Part shown: in pieces, positions 50,367 through 59,933 of the stretch
Layout: each line of letters begins with the position of its first letter
How positions within the stretch are numbered: the first letter of the stretch is position 1
From: Suilimivivens aceti
GTDB lineage: Bacteria > Bacillota > Clostridia > Lachnospirales > Lachnospiraceae
Assembly: GCF_025567405.1 (NCBI RefSeq)
Contig: NZ_JAOQKJ010000010.1
Span: 1 to 64,000 of the forward strand
Direction of reading: 5' to 3'
DNA length: 64,000 bases
Notes under the pieces: generated by a model
What the model saw: the letters and a program-made list of their open reading frames with translations, nothing else
Told to the model about the DNA's origin: nothing
The model's database searches: none
Made by a program: the position numbers and the translations under genes

Positions 50367-51962
50367 ATGGAAGCAAAAAAATTAATTGAAGAGGGAAAAT
50401 CTTTCCTCGGAATAGAATTTGGTTCTACCAGGATCAAAGCAGTTGTGATTGATGAGGAAGGAAAGCCCCTTGCCAGTGGAAGCCATGAGTGGGAGAACCG
50501 CTTTGATAATGGGATCTGGACCTATACCCTTGAGGATATCTGGGGCGGGCTTCAGGACTGCTATCAGGATCTTCTGAAGGATATTGACAAAACCTACGGC
50601 GTTTCTGTCAGTAGATTTGAGGGCATCGGATTTTCAGCCATGATGCACGGCTATCTGGCATTTGATGCAAAGGATGAGCTGCTGGTACCGTTCCGTACCT
50701 GGAGAAATACCATTACAGAGGAAGCGGCAGAGAAGCTGACAAAGGAATTCTCCTTTAATATTCCACAGAGATGGAGTATTGCCCATCTGTATCAGGCGAT
50801 CCTGAATCAGGAAGCACATGTAAAGGATATCGCATTTTTGACCACACTGGCAGGCTATGTGCATTATAAGCTGACAGGGGAAAAGGTGCTTGGTGTGGGT
50901 GATGCATCCGGTATGTTTCCGATTGACAGCACCACCGGCACCTATGATGCGGAAATGGTGGATAAGTTTGATAAACTCATCGCATCCTGTGGATTTTCCT
51001 GGAAACTGACAGAGATCCTGCCGGGTGTCCTGACAGCCGGAGAAAAGGCTGGCGTCCTGACAAAGGAGGGAGCAGCACTTCTGGATGTCAGCGGCAGACT
51101 GGAGGCGGGAATTCCGCTCTGTCCTCCGGAGGGAGATGCAGGAACCGGTATGGCAGCAACCAACAGTGTCGGGGTCAGAACCGGTAATGTATCTGCAGGA
51201 ACCAGTATCTTTGCCATGATCGTACTGGAAAAGGCTCTGTCTTCTGTTTATCCGCAGATTGATATGGTAACTACACCGGATGGGGCACCCGTTGCCATGG
51301 TACACTGCAACAACTGTACCTCTGATATCAACGCATGGGTCAATATTTTTGATGAATTTGCAGAGAGCATTGGCCACAAGGTAGACAAGAATACCTTATA
51401 TACTACTTTATTTGAGAAAGCACTGGAAGGAGATGCAGACTGCGGCGGTCTTGTTTCCTACAATTACTTCTCAGGAGAACCGGTTACCGGCTTTGAAGAA
51501 GGGGCTCCTCTCTTTATGAGAAAGGCTGAGGATCACTTTACCCTGGCAAACTTTATGAGAACCCATATTTATTCTTCCCTGGCAGCATTAAAATCAGGAC
51601 TTGATCTGCTGTTTGAGAAGGAGGATGTGAAGGTTGACAGGATGTTTGGCCACGGCGGTCTGTTTAAGACCAAAGAAGTCGGACAGAGGATCGCGGCAGC
51701 AGCCATGAATACACCAGTTTCTGTCATGGAGACAGCAGGAGAAGGCGGTGCATGGGGAATCGCTCTCCTTGCAGCTTATATGCAGGAAAAGGAGCAGAAC
51801 GAAGAGCTGCAGGCATTTCTAAACAGAGTGGTCTTTGCCGGAGAAAGCGGCAGCAGTATTTCACCGGATCCTGCTGAGGTGAAGGGCTTTGAAAGCTTCA
51901 TGGAGCGTTATATGAAGGGGCTTTCCGCAGAGAGAGCAGCTGTAGAGGCATTGAAGGGCTGA
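50367..51962 (+). CDS. araB: FGGY-family kinase, ribulokinase
   Basis: A 531-residue sugar kinase of the FGGY family: the ATP-binding start SFLGIEFGSTRIKAVVIDEE (residues 13-32), then GFSAMMHGYLAFDAKDELLV, GTSIFAMIVLEKA and the second ATP block FGHGGLFKTKEVGQ. Between araA and araD the most likely substrate is L-ribulose; a xylulokinase role would be the alternative from sequence alone. AGGAGG lies before the ATG. Confidence 0.9.
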   Translation: MEAKKLIEEGKSFLGIEFGSTRIKAVVIDEEGKPLASGSHEWENRFDNGIWTYTLEDIWGGLQDCYQDLLKDIDKTYGVSVSRFEGIGFSAMMHGYLAFDAKDELLVPFRTWRNTITEEAAEKLTKEFSFNIPQRWSIAHLYQAILNQEAHVKDIAFLTTLAGYVHYKLTGEKVLGVGDASGMFPIDSTTGTYDAEMVDKFDKLIASCGFSWKLTEILPGVLTAGEKAGVLTKEGAALLDVSGRLEAGIPLCPPEGDAGTGMAATNSVGVRTGNVSAGTSIFAMIVLEKALSSVYPQIDMVTTPDGAPVAMVHCNNCTSDINAWVNIFDEFAESIGHKVDKNTLYTTLFEKALEGDADCGGLVSYNYFSGEPVTGFEEGAPLFMRKAEDHFTLANFMRTHIYSSLAALKSGLDLLFEKEDVKVDRMFGHGGLFKTKEVGQRIAAAAMNTPVSVMETAGEGGAWGIALLAAYMQEKEQNEELQAFLNRVVFAGESGSSISPDPAEVKGFESFMERYMKGLSAERAAVEALKG

Positions 51963-52018
51963 GCTGTTTCAGGGCAGTCGGCTCTGCAGAGGAAAAGAAG
52001 AATCCGGAGGACAGAAGA

Positions 52019-52714
52019 ATGTTAGAAGATTTAAAGCAAAAAGTATACGAAGCGAATATGCTGCTTCCAAAGTATGGACTGGTTACCTTTACCTGGGGAA
52101 ATGTCAGCGCCATTGATACCGAGAGCGGATTGTTTGTCATCAAGCCAAGCGGTGTGGATTATGAGAAGATGACACCGGCTGATATGGTTGTCATGGATCT
52201 GCAGGGAAATAAAGTAGAAGGAGATTTGAGGCCTTCATCAGATACTCCTACCCATCTGGAGCTATATAAGGCATTCCCGGAGATCGGAGGGATCGTACAT
52301 ACTCACTCTTCCTATGCGACAAGCTGGGCGCAGGCAGGCAGAAGTATTCCCTGCTATGGAACGACCCATGCAGATTATATTTACGGCGAGGTTCCGTGTC
52401 TGCGCTGCCTGACAAAGGAAGAGATCGATGAGGCTTATGAAGAGAATACCGGTCATCTGATCGTCAATGAATTCCAGAGAATGAATAAGGAGATCATGGC
52501 AGTACCGGCAGTTCTGTGCAAGAACCATGGTCCCTTTGCCTTCGGTAAGGATGCCATGGATGCGGTACATAACGCAGTTGTTCTTGAAGAGGTTGCCAAG
52601 ATGGCGTACCGGACAGAAACCATCAATCCTAAGGTTGCACCGGCACCGCAGGAGCTGCAGGATAAGCACTATTACAGAAAGCATGGTGCAAATGCCTATT
52701 ACGGGCAGAACTAG
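52019..52714 (+). CDS. araD: L-ribulose-5-phosphate 4-epimerase
   Basis: A 231-residue zinc enzyme of the class II aldolase fold making D-xylulose 5-phosphate. Metal and catalytic residues lie in GIVHTHSSYATSWAQAGR (His about 95 and 97), CYGTTHADYIYGEVP and CKNHGPFAFGKD. It completes the araA-B-D pathway. AGGAGG is present before the ATG; about 55 bases separate it from araB. Confidence 0.94.
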   Translation: MLEDLKQKVYEANMLLPKYGLVTFTWGNVSAIDTESGLFVIKPSGVDYEKMTPADMVVMDLQGNKVEGDLRPSSDTPTHLELYKAFPEIGGIVHTHSSYATSWAQAGRSIPCYGTTHADYIYGEVPCLRCLTKEEIDEAYEENTGHLIVNEFQRMNKEIMAVPAVLCKNHGPFAFGKDAMDAVHNAVVLEEVAKMAYRTETINPKVAPAPQELQDKHYYRKHGANAYYGQN

Positions 52715-52902
52715 GAACTTACTGTTTGACCGGGGAGATGATACAGGAATAAGAATCTTGTCAGCTGTTGCCTCTGTAAAGAAAATGTTAAAAAATAGTC
52801 TGAATAATTAAAATTCTGTAAATCCGCTTAATGTGAGCAATTTCTTATGTTATACTGAAAATCAACAAAGGAAAGAGCATAACAGAAAGGCGACGATTAT
52901 TA

Positions 52903-54435
52903 TTGAGAATTAACAGATCGAAATTCAAAGAAAAATTTGTAGAAACCCTAAAGGCAGTATTTCCTATCATAGCGATTGTACTTCTGCTTTGCTTTACCAT
53001 TGCGCCGATCTCACCAAGTATTGTGATGGCGTTTCTTATAGGCGGAGTGCTTCTGATCGTGGGAATGCTGCTTTTTTCTATTGGTGTGGATCTTTCCATG
53101 ACACCTATGGGAGAGAGGGTTGGAACAACAATGACAAAGAGTAAAAAGCTGAGCATTGTGATTCTGGTTGGCTTTATCATGGGATTTGTGATAACGCTTT
53201 CAGAACCGGATCTGCAGGTGCTGGCACAGCAGGTTCCTTCTGTTCCCAATATAGTACTGATCCTGGCGGTAGCGGCAGGGGTCGGCTTCTTTCTGGTAGC
53301 AGCATTGCTCCGTATGCTGCTTTCTATTTCACTTCCTAAAATGCTGGTGATCTGTTATCTGATCGTTTTTGGTCTGGCGTTGTTTGTACCGGCAGATTTT
53401 CTGTCAGTTGCTTTCGACTCCGGAGGTGTGACGACAGGACCTATGACAGTTCCCTTTATTATGGCTCTTGGTATTGGTATCAGTGCGATCCGAAGTGATA
53501 AGCATGCCTCAGATGACAGCTTTGGCCTGGTGGCACTCTGTTCTGTCGGACCGATCATCGCTGTATTGATCCTTGGACTTATTTATCATCCGGACAGTAT
53601 GGATTATGTACCGCAGGCTATTCCGGAAATCCAGGACTCTGTAGCGCTCTGGCATATGTTCGCGACAGAAATTCCGGAGTATATGAAAGAAATGGTGGTC
53701 TCTCTTCTGCCGATCATTGTTTTCTTTGGCATTTTTCAGCTGATCGCAAGGGATATCAAGAAAAAGACTCTGATCAAGATCGGGATTGGTCTTGTTTATA
53801 CATATGTAGGTCTGGTATTGTTTTTAACAGGAGTCAATGTAGGATTTATGCCGGCCGGCAATTATCTGGGACAGGTGATCGCAGGACTGCCCTACCGGTT
53901 TATTATCGTACCGATCGGTATGATCATCGGTTATTTCATTGTACAGGCGGAGCCGGCAGTATTTGTCCTGACCAAACAGGTAGAGGAGCTGACGGATGGG
54001 GCAATTTCGGCAGGAGCCATGGGAACCAGTCTTTCTGTTGGTGTGTCAGTTTCCATAGGCCTCGCAATGATCCGGGTACTGACAGGGATTTCTATTATGT
54101 GGTTTCTCATTCCCGGTTATGCCGTAGCATTGATACTGACCTTTTTTGTACCGAAGATCTTTACAGCGATTGCCTTTGACTCCGGTGGTGTGGCAAGCGG
54201 ACCTATGACGGCAACCTTCCTGCTGCCCTTTGCCATGGGTGCCTGCAGCAGTGTGGGTGGTAATATCATTACGGACGCCTTTGGTGTAGTGGCCATGGTA
54301 GCCATGACACCGCTGATCACGATCCAGATCCTTGGTGTGATCTACAGAATTAAGGCAGAGAATCTGAAGAAGCATGCAGCAGGTATGGCAGCGACACTGG
54401 AAGCCTATGGAGATATGGAGATTATTGAATTATGA
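52903..54435 (+). CDS. DUF1538 membrane protein (two-fold repeat)
   Basis: This 510-residue protein starts at TTG 52903 (AGAAAGG upstream). It has about ten to twelve membrane segments in two homologous halves, each holding the same motif: SVAFDSGGVTTGPMTVPFI (about residues 167-185) and AIAFDSGGVASGPMTATFLL (about 423-442). The repeat implies an internally duplicated transporter or channel fold. Function of DUF1538 is unknown. The next gene encodes a tandem PII-like regulator overlapping by 4 bases, so membrane flux is probably gated by that protein, as PII does for AmtB. Confidence 0.8.
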   Translation: MRINRSKFKEKFVETLKAVFPIIAIVLLLCFTIAPISPSIVMAFLIGGVLLIVGMLLFSIGVDLSMTPMGERVGTTMTKSKKLSIVILVGFIMGFVITLSEPDLQVLAQQVPSVPNIVLILAVAAGVGFFLVAALLRMLLSISLPKMLVICYLIVFGLALFVPADFLSVAFDSGGVTTGPMTVPFIMALGIGISAIRSDKHASDDSFGLVALCSVGPIIAVLILGLIYHPDSMDYVPQAIPEIQDSVALWHMFATEIPEYMKEMVVSLLPIIVFFGIFQLIARDIKKKTLIKIGIGLVYTYVGLVLFLTGVNVGFMPAGNYLGQVIAGLPYRFIIVPIGMIIGYFIVQAEPAVFVLTKQVEELTDGAISAGAMGTSLSVGVSVSIGLAMIRVLTGISIMWFLIPGYAVALILTFFVPKIFTAIAFDSGGVASGPMTATFLLPFAMGACSSVGGNIITDAFGVVAMVAMTPLITIQILGVIYRIKAENLKKHAAGMAATLEAYGDMEIIEL

Positions 54436-55109
54436 GTAAACTAAATCTGATGACAACGATCGTGGACAGGAACCAGGTCAGAAAATACCTTCATCTTTAT
54501 GAGGAGGAGGGGCAGCAGATCATGCTTGTCACCCTGGGAGATGGAACTGCCTCAGGAGATGTGCTTGATTATCTGGGACTGGAAGCGACAGAAAAGGCAG
54601 TGATCTTTTCTGTACTGACAGATGAGAATTTTTATAAGACGAAGAAGAGTCTGCAGAAAAAGCTGCAGATCGATGCACCGGGAGGCGGTATTGCCTTTAT
54701 CGTGCCCTTCAGCAGTATCGGGGGGAAGAAAGCACTACAGTTTTTCACAGTGGGTCAGGATTTTCAGAAAGAGGAGGAATCAGCCTTGAAGGATACTACA
54801 TATGAACTTGTGATTGTGATCGCCAATCAGGGATATATTGAAATGGTTATGGACGCAGCAAGAGGAGCCGGAGCTTATGGCGGCACGGTGATCCATGCCA
54901 AGGGCACCGGTATGGAGCAGGCCGAGAAATTTATGGGCGTGTCTCTGGCGGCCGAGAAGGAAATGATCTTTATCGTGGCAAAGAAGGAGCAGAAGAATGA
55001 TATCATGAAGGCTGTGATGGAACAGGCAGGACTGGATACCAAGGCAAAATCCATCGTATTTTCCCTGCCTGTTACTGATACCGCAGGCCTGCGACTGCTG
55101 GAGGATTAA
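54432..55109 (+). CDS. Tandem PII-like regulator partnered with DUF1538
   Basis: This 225-residue protein holds two PII/GlnB-like domains in one chain (about residues 5-105 and 112-220). The second shows the PII block ELVIVIANQGYIEMVMDAAR, then GAYGGTVIHAKGTGMEQA, and EKEMIFIVAKKEQKNDIMKA; the first is more divergent (IMLVTLGDGTASGDVLDYLG). Classic PII trimers have one domain per chain, so this tandem form would give an unusual stoichiometry. Its ATGA start overlap with the DUF1538 gene argues for a complex. Confidence 0.78.
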   Translation: MSKLNLMTTIVDRNQVRKYLHLYEEEGQQIMLVTLGDGTASGDVLDYLGLEATEKAVIFSVLTDENFYKTKKSLQKKLQIDAPGGGIAFIVPFSSIGGKKALQFFTVGQDFQKEEESALKDTTYELVIVIANQGYIEMVMDAARGAGAYGGTVIHAKGTGMEQAEKFMGVSLAAEKEMIFIVAKKEQKNDIMKAVMEQAGLDTKAKSIVFSLPVTDTAGLRLLED

Positions 55110-55121
55110 ACAGCTCAGACA

Positions 55122-56198
55122 TCAGTCATAAATATCCACTTTGATCCTGTCCTCATAGGGCTTTATCAGCTCGTTAACGGCCTGATAAGCCAGAGAGCGG
55201 GAATCTTCTATGATCTCATGGCAGTTTGCCTCTGTGACTTTGTGATCATTCCTGATCATACTGTCACAGATGTACTGGTTGATCTCCGGGGAGAAGTGAA
55301 GCAGATCCATATAGTTGTCCAGATCTGTTACGATCTCTCTGTCATTCAGGAAATAATACAGTTCCACATTCTCATAAGTAAGAAGTTTTTCCATGGCCTG
55401 TTCCATGTTGTACAGGTAGCTTTCCGTTTCTCCGTTCCGGTAGATATTGTCCCACCAGAGCATGGAATATGGTGGAATGGAAATTTTAAATTGTGTTTCA
55501 GGGTGGGCCTCGATCTCTGCACAGAGCAGGGCAAGATTTCCGTCAAGCTTATCCTGATAGCAGGTTTCCGGCTTCATGTCTTCAATGTTCATTTTCCGGA
55601 TATAAAGTCCCAGGATCATATCCTCATTAAAGGATTTCCACTGAGCCCAGTTGTAGGAGTTCCCCTCGTCGTAGTCACCGGTCAGTGATTGGGCGATCAT
55701 GTAGGGGATCTTTTCAAAAAGCACATCCTTATTCAGGAGATATTCAATGTCGTTCAGATGGTTGTCATCATAGAGGTACATAGGACAGCCGGTGCTTTCA
55801 AAGGTAGTGACCGGGTCGGCGCAGAGGGCGGAGGGGTCCAGGTTATAAAAAACATAATTTATCGAATGATCCTGGAAAGCGATATCGAGCAGATAGCAGA
55901 GATCTGCGGTAGCGCCATAAGACCGGATCGCCTTGATGGAGGTGCAGTTAAAACCTTCGTCGAACCAGTGATTATTGTAGTTTTCAGATACAGAAGAACC
56001 GGCGATCACGGCATCGTAGTCAAAGTTCTTCAACGAGCCTGCGCACTGGTATTCCTTGTCTGTCAGAACTGCCTTCAGTCCAGGCAGGGGCTTGTGATAC
56101 TGATAAAAGGGATCAAATGTCACAACCAGAAGGATACACAATAAAAGTAAAACTGCAGTTCCTGTAAAAAAATATTTCAAAAATCTTTTTGCCATCAT
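55122..56198 (-). CDS. SGNH/AlgX-DltD-like membrane-anchored protein
   Basis: This 358-residue protein starts at 56198 (AAAAGG upstream); the frame to 56276 overlaps the MBOAT gene. It has an N-terminal anchor (FLKYFFTGTAVLLLLCILLV) and an exported domain with FDYDAVIAGSSVSENYN (the SGNH-type GSS nucleophile about residue 65), and a later LHFSPEINQYI that supplies the His. It resembles the partner proteins of MBOAT acyltransferases (DltD/AlgX-like), which pass acyl groups to cell-surface polymers. It is cotranscribed behind the MBOAT gene. Confidence 0.75.
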   Translation of the reverse strand: MMAKRFLKYFFTGTAVLLLLCILLVVTFDPFYQYHKPLPGLKAVLTDKEYQCAGSLKNFDYDAVIAGSSVSENYNNHWFDEGFNCTSIKAIRSYGATADLCYLLDIAFQDHSINYVFYNLDPSALCADPVTTFESTGCPMYLYDDNHLNDIEYLLNKDVLFEKIPYMIAQSLTGDYDEGNSYNWAQWKSFNEDMILGLYIRKMNIEDMKPETCYQDKLDGNLALLCAEIEAHPETQFKISIPPYSMLWWDNIYRNGETESYLYNMEQAMEKLLTYENVELYYFLNDREIVTDLDNYMDLLHFSPEINQYICDSMIRNDHKVTEANCHEIIEDSRSLAYQAVNELIKPYEDRIKVDIYD

Positions 56199-56208
56199 AA
56201 AAATCCTT

Positions 56209-57705
56209 TTAAAAATTAAAGTAAATAAAGGTGCTGACCTGAGAGAAGGAAATGATGCACCAGCAGAAGAGAACAACGATCACCAGAGAGAATTTTCCGG
56301 TCAGGGATTTCTCCTCTACGAGCTGCAGGGCATTTTTCCGGCTGATCAGAACAGCACTGATCACAAGCAGCAGAACAAACAGGATCAGGTAGGCAGTGTT
56401 CAGCAGGGAAGGCTGGAACAGATTGATCGCCTGTCTGATCAGGTAAAACTCAGGGATATCGAGCTGAGCTGCAATCTTTGTCAGATATCCGGTAGAACGG
56501 AAGGAGAAAAGATTACGGAACATGGTAAAGGCATTTGTCATGCTGTCGCTGCGGAAAAAGAACAGGGACAGATTGAAAAAGGTAAAGGTAAAGAAAACAC
56601 CAAGCCATTTTGGAATATAAAATCTGGCTTTTTCTTTTTCGTTGCTGCCTCTGACACCGATCAGATGCAGATTGTCAAATACCACAAGAAGTCCCTGCAT
56701 GGAACCCCATGCCACATAGGTCCAGTTGGCGCCATGCCACAGACCACTTAAGAAAAACACGAGGAAGGTATTGATCAGGGTCCGCACCTTTCCCTTACGG
56801 CTTCCACCAAGGGGAATATACACATACTGGATAAAGAAACGGGACAGGGTGATATGCCATCTCTGCCACAGTTCCTTGACCGTACAGGCCTTGTAAGGGG
56901 AATTGAAGTTCACCGGCAGCTTGATATTGAACAGAAGACCAAGGCCCATGGCCATATCACTGTAGCCGCTGAAATCAAAATAAATTTCGAAGGTATATGC
57001 CAGGATCACAAGGAGTGTAGAGGGCGAATCCAGAAAAGCAGTGTTGGTAAAACCATAATTTACAGGGAGAGCGAGAACGTCTGCCAGCAGTACCTTTTTG
57101 GAAAGTCCAAGAGTAAAGAGGGCGATGCCTTTTGCAAAATTCTCCCGATTGAAGCTCCGAAGATGTTTATCGGCAAACTGCGGCATCATTTCTTTGTAAA
57201 GAACAATAGGACCGGCAACAAGCTGTGGGAAAAAGGTAACAAAGGTGACGTAATCAATGAAAGGATAATGTTCAGCCTTATGCTGGCATCTGTCTACGAT
57301 GAAGGAAACCTGCTGGAAGGTAAAAAAGCTGATACCAAGAGGCAGCAGGATATTATGCATGGCCACATTTGTATGGAAAACGGTATTGATGTTTTCAAAG
57401 AAGAAATCATAATACTTGAAATAAAATAAAAAGCCCAGATTAAAGGCAAGTCCTGCCAGAAGAAAAATGCGGTCGGACAGCTTTGTCCTGGAAAACCTGA
57501 GCAGGAAGCTGAGCAGATAATTGCCGAGTATGCTGACCAGTATGATACCCAGATAATACGGATTAAAATAGCCGTAGAACCAGAGTGACATGGCGGCAAG
57601 AAAACAGGTGGCGGTCTGATAGAAGCCTCTGCTATTCAGGAAGTACCAGCCAGCCAGTACGAGCGGCAAAAATATAAAGATAAATATATAGGAATTAAAA
57701 AGCAT
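56209..57705 (-). CDS. MBOAT-family O-acyltransferase (AlgI/DltB-like)
   Basis: A 498-residue polytopic enzyme starting at 57705 after GGAGG. It shows the MBOAT pattern: PLGISFFTFQQVSFIVDRCQ, TFFPQLVAGPIVLYKEMMPQ, DFSGYSDMAMGLGLLF, then KELWQRWHITLSRFFIQYVY and FLSGLWHGANWTYVAWG with the catalytic His. Such proteins bring acyl groups across the membrane for O-acylation of polysaccharide or teichoic acid. With the SGNH protein it forms a two-gene unit; a DUF4358 lipoprotein starts divergently. Confidence 0.9.
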   Translation of the reverse strand: MLFNSYIFIFIFLPLVLAGWYFLNSRGFYQTATCFLAAMSLWFYGYFNPYYLGIILVSILGNYLLSFLLRFSRTKLSDRIFLLAGLAFNLGFLFYFKYYDFFFENINTVFHTNVAMHNILLPLGISFFTFQQVSFIVDRCQHKAEHYPFIDYVTFVTFFPQLVAGPIVLYKEMMPQFADKHLRSFNRENFAKGIALFTLGLSKKVLLADVLALPVNYGFTNTAFLDSPSTLLVILAYTFEIYFDFSGYSDMAMGLGLLFNIKLPVNFNSPYKACTVKELWQRWHITLSRFFIQYVYIPLGGSRKGKVRTLINTFLVFFLSGLWHGANWTYVAWGSMQGLLVVFDNLHLIGVRGSNEKEKARFYIPKWLGVFFTFTFFNLSLFFFRSDSMTNAFTMFRNLFSFRSTGYLTKIAAQLDIPEFYLIRQAINLFQPSLLNTAYLILFVLLLVISAVLISRKNALQLVEEKSLTGKFSLVIVVLFCWCIISFSQVSTFIYFNF

Positions 57706-57812
57706 AAAATATCCTCCAGAACCTTCGCTATAGTATAGCATGGACCGGCATAATTTGTCTAATGCATGGAAATACTGTGAACGGAAAGAAATAAGAAAAG
57801 AGGGTACACAAA

Positions 57813-58427
57813 ATGGGTAAATACTGGTTCATGGTACTTTTGTTTTTGGGTGTTACGGCAATAGGCTGTCAGGGTGATCATACCGGAGAGGACAGCCGGG
57901 CCTATGCAGAGGATGAAGCCGGGAGTGAAGCGGTAAATACACTGGTTTCAGGCAGTAAATACAGGATCGTCACAGATGTCATGGAGCTGCGTGACAGTGT
58001 GGAAGGGATCCTTTTGCAGGATTACTGGCCAGATACAATGCTTACGGAGGAAGAATTCGCGGAACGGACCGGCATATCAGAAAGTATGTACGACTGCTTT
58101 CTGGCAGAATACCAGCGTTCTGAAGCAGGAGTGGATATGCTTATACTGGTGAAGGCAAAGGAAGACTATGTGGAGGATGTGGAAACGTATCTGAATGATT
58201 ACAGGGAGGTTCTGCTGAACATTTATGAAAAACAGCCCATGGATGAGGCAAAGATCTTTGCCTCCCGAATTGAAACTATTGGAAATTATGTCTGCTTTGT
58301 GCAGCTTGGAGCAAATATCAGTGATCTGAAGGATTCCGGACGAGAGGAAATGGTACGCCGCTGTCAGGAAGAAAATGAGAGAGCGATCGATATGATGGAG
58401 AGAAAAATTGCCCTGTTCGAGGATTAG
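57813..58427 (+). CDS. DUF4358 lipoprotein
   Basis: A 204-residue protein with a lipoprotein signal (YWFMVLLFLGVTAIGCQGD; Cys about 19). The mature domain VTDVMELRDSVEGILLQDYW and MLILVKAKEDYVEDVETYLN is like DUF4358, a family I know from Lachnospiraceae beside MBOAT genes. Its start lies divergent from MBOAT, so it may act with the surface acylation pair. No enzymatic motif is seen. Confidence 0.75.
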   Translation: MGKYWFMVLLFLGVTAIGCQGDHTGEDSRAYAEDEAGSEAVNTLVSGSKYRIVTDVMELRDSVEGILLQDYWPDTMLTEEEFAERTGISESMYDCFLAEYQRSEAGVDMLILVKAKEDYVEDVETYLNDYREVLLNIYEKQPMDEAKIFASRIETIGNYVCFVQLGANISDLKDSGREEMVRRCQEENERAIDMMERKIALFED

Positions 58428-58434
58428 CCGCTTT

Positions 58435-59517
58435 TCAGCGGTTAACGGTTTCCTCGATCAGGTCAGTAATGGCTTTTACGGCATGGAGCTGATTGCTCCT
58501 GCTCATGGCCTCAATATAGGTCTGTCTTGTAAAGTAGAGCTCTGTTATTTTTTCTGTAAGAAGGGCAGGAGAAAGATCATCATCATTCATGACCATGCTG
58601 TACCCCTGGGCTTCAAAGGATCTGGCATTGAGGATCTGGTCACCTCTGCTGCTGGCTGCAGGAAGGGGGATCAGGAGGTTCGGTTTCCTTAGGGCAAGCA
58701 GCTCACAGATGGAATTGGCGCCGGCTCTGGAAATGACTACGTCTGCAAGGGCAAAGAGATCCTTCAGCTCTGCCTTTACATATTCAAACTGCACATAGCC
58801 TTCTGTATGAAGCAGCATATTATCAATTTTATCCTTGCCGCAGATATGGACGATCTGGAAATCCTTTAACAGCTCCGGGAGTGCGTCCCGTACGGTTTTG
58901 TTGATGGAAGCGGCGCCAAGACTTCCGCCTATTACAAGGATGACAGGCTTGTTGGCTGTAAAGCCGCAGATATCAAGAGCAGCAACCTTATCACCCTTCA
59001 GCAGTTCCTCACGGATCGGGGAGCCGGTCAGGACAGCTTTGCTTTCAGGAAGGGCAGATACCGTCTCCGGGAAGTTGCAGCATACCTTTCTGGCAACCGG
59101 GATACACAGCTTATTGGCAAGGCCCGGTGTCATATCGGATTCATGGATGATACAGGGAATGTGCAGAGTTGCAGCTGCCCTTACGACAGGTACGCTGACG
59201 AAACCGCCTTTGGAAAAGACAATGTCGGGACGGATCCTCTTCAGATGATCTCTGGCCTGTACAAAGCCCTTGATGACACGGAAGGGGTCAGTCAGATTTT
59301 TCATATCCAGATAGCGCCTGAACTTGCCGGTCGCAATTCCATAGTAAGGGATATTAAAATCTGTGATCAGCTTCTTCTCAATTCCGTCATAGGAGCCAAT
59401 ATAGGATATTTCATAACCCAGCTCCTTCAGATGGGGAATCAGCGCAATATTGGGGGTAACGTGCCCGGCGGTTCCACCGCCTGTCAGCACGATTTTTTTG
59501 ATTTCTGTATCGCTCAT
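58435..59517 (-). CDS. murG: UDP-GlcNAc:lipid I N-acetylglucosaminyltransferase
   Basis: A 360-residue glycosyltransferase that makes lipid II for the cell wall. The start at 59517 follows CAGGAGG. Hallmarks are IVLTGGGTAGHVTPNIALIP (residues 8-27), FSKGGFVSVPVVRAAATL and IHESDMTPGLANKLC, then VIGGSLGAASIN and SRAGANSICELLALRKPNLL. It ends back to back with the DUF4358 gene, only 7 bases apart, with a small CCGCT/AGCGG hairpin between. Confidence 0.94.
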   Translation of the reverse strand: MSDTEIKKIVLTGGGTAGHVTPNIALIPHLKELGYEISYIGSYDGIEKKLITDFNIPYYGIATGKFRRYLDMKNLTDPFRVIKGFVQARDHLKRIRPDIVFSKGGFVSVPVVRAAATLHIPCIIHESDMTPGLANKLCIPVARKVCCNFPETVSALPESKAVLTGSPIREELLKGDKVAALDICGFTANKPVILVIGGSLGAASINKTVRDALPELLKDFQIVHICGKDKIDNMLLHTEGYVQFEYVKAELKDLFALADVVISRAGANSICELLALRKPNLLIPLPAASSRGDQILNARSFEAQGYSMVMNDDDLSPALLTEKITELYFTRQTYIEAMSRSNQLHAVKAITDLIEETVNR

Positions 59518-59530
59518 GAGAGCCTCCTGT

Positions 59531-59779
59531 TTATTGATTGCCGTTTTTGATCTCTTCCAGTGCCCTGGCGAGCTGGTCAGGACAGGAGGTTGGTTTGAAA
59601 CCACAGCGGATTCCCTTCAGCTTACTGATGGCATCATCAATCTTCATACCTTCTACAAGGTGGGAAATTCCCTGAAGATTTCCGTTGCAGCCGCCATAGA
59701 ACTGTACAAATTTAATAATTCCGTCCTCTACCTCTACATCAATAGAAGTGGAACAGGTTCCTTTTGTCTGATATTTCAT
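59531..59779 (-). CDS. TIGR03905-family TSCPD protein
   Basis: An 82-residue protein from the ATG at 59779. It has the family's Cys pattern: GTCSTSIDVEVEDGIIKFVQ, FYGGCNGNLQGIS and CGFKPTSCPDQLARALEEI. The TSCPD motif resembles a domain found at the C-terminus of class II ribonucleotide reductases, but these short proteins have no known role. It precedes murG on the same strand by 14 bases. Confidence 0.85.
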   Translation of the reverse strand: MKYQTKGTCSTSIDVEVEDGIIKFVQFYGGCNGNLQGISHLVEGMKIDDAISKLKGIRCGFKPTSCPDQLARALEEIKNGNQ

Positions 59780-59933
59780 AATAAGTACCACCTTTCTGAT
59801 AAAGTATTATACCCAATGATCTGCAATTTTTAAAGTAGCATGTAAGAATTTGTCGAGAAATGGTGATGCATTTATGCACCGCTTTGCAGACAGCAATTAT
59901 ATAATAGAAGAAGAATTTTTAAGGAGGAATGTT

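Noticed and set aside
58428..58441. CCGCT/AGCGG hairpin between the DUF4358 gene and murG as a terminator
   Set aside because: Only a 5-bp stem with no T-run in either direction.
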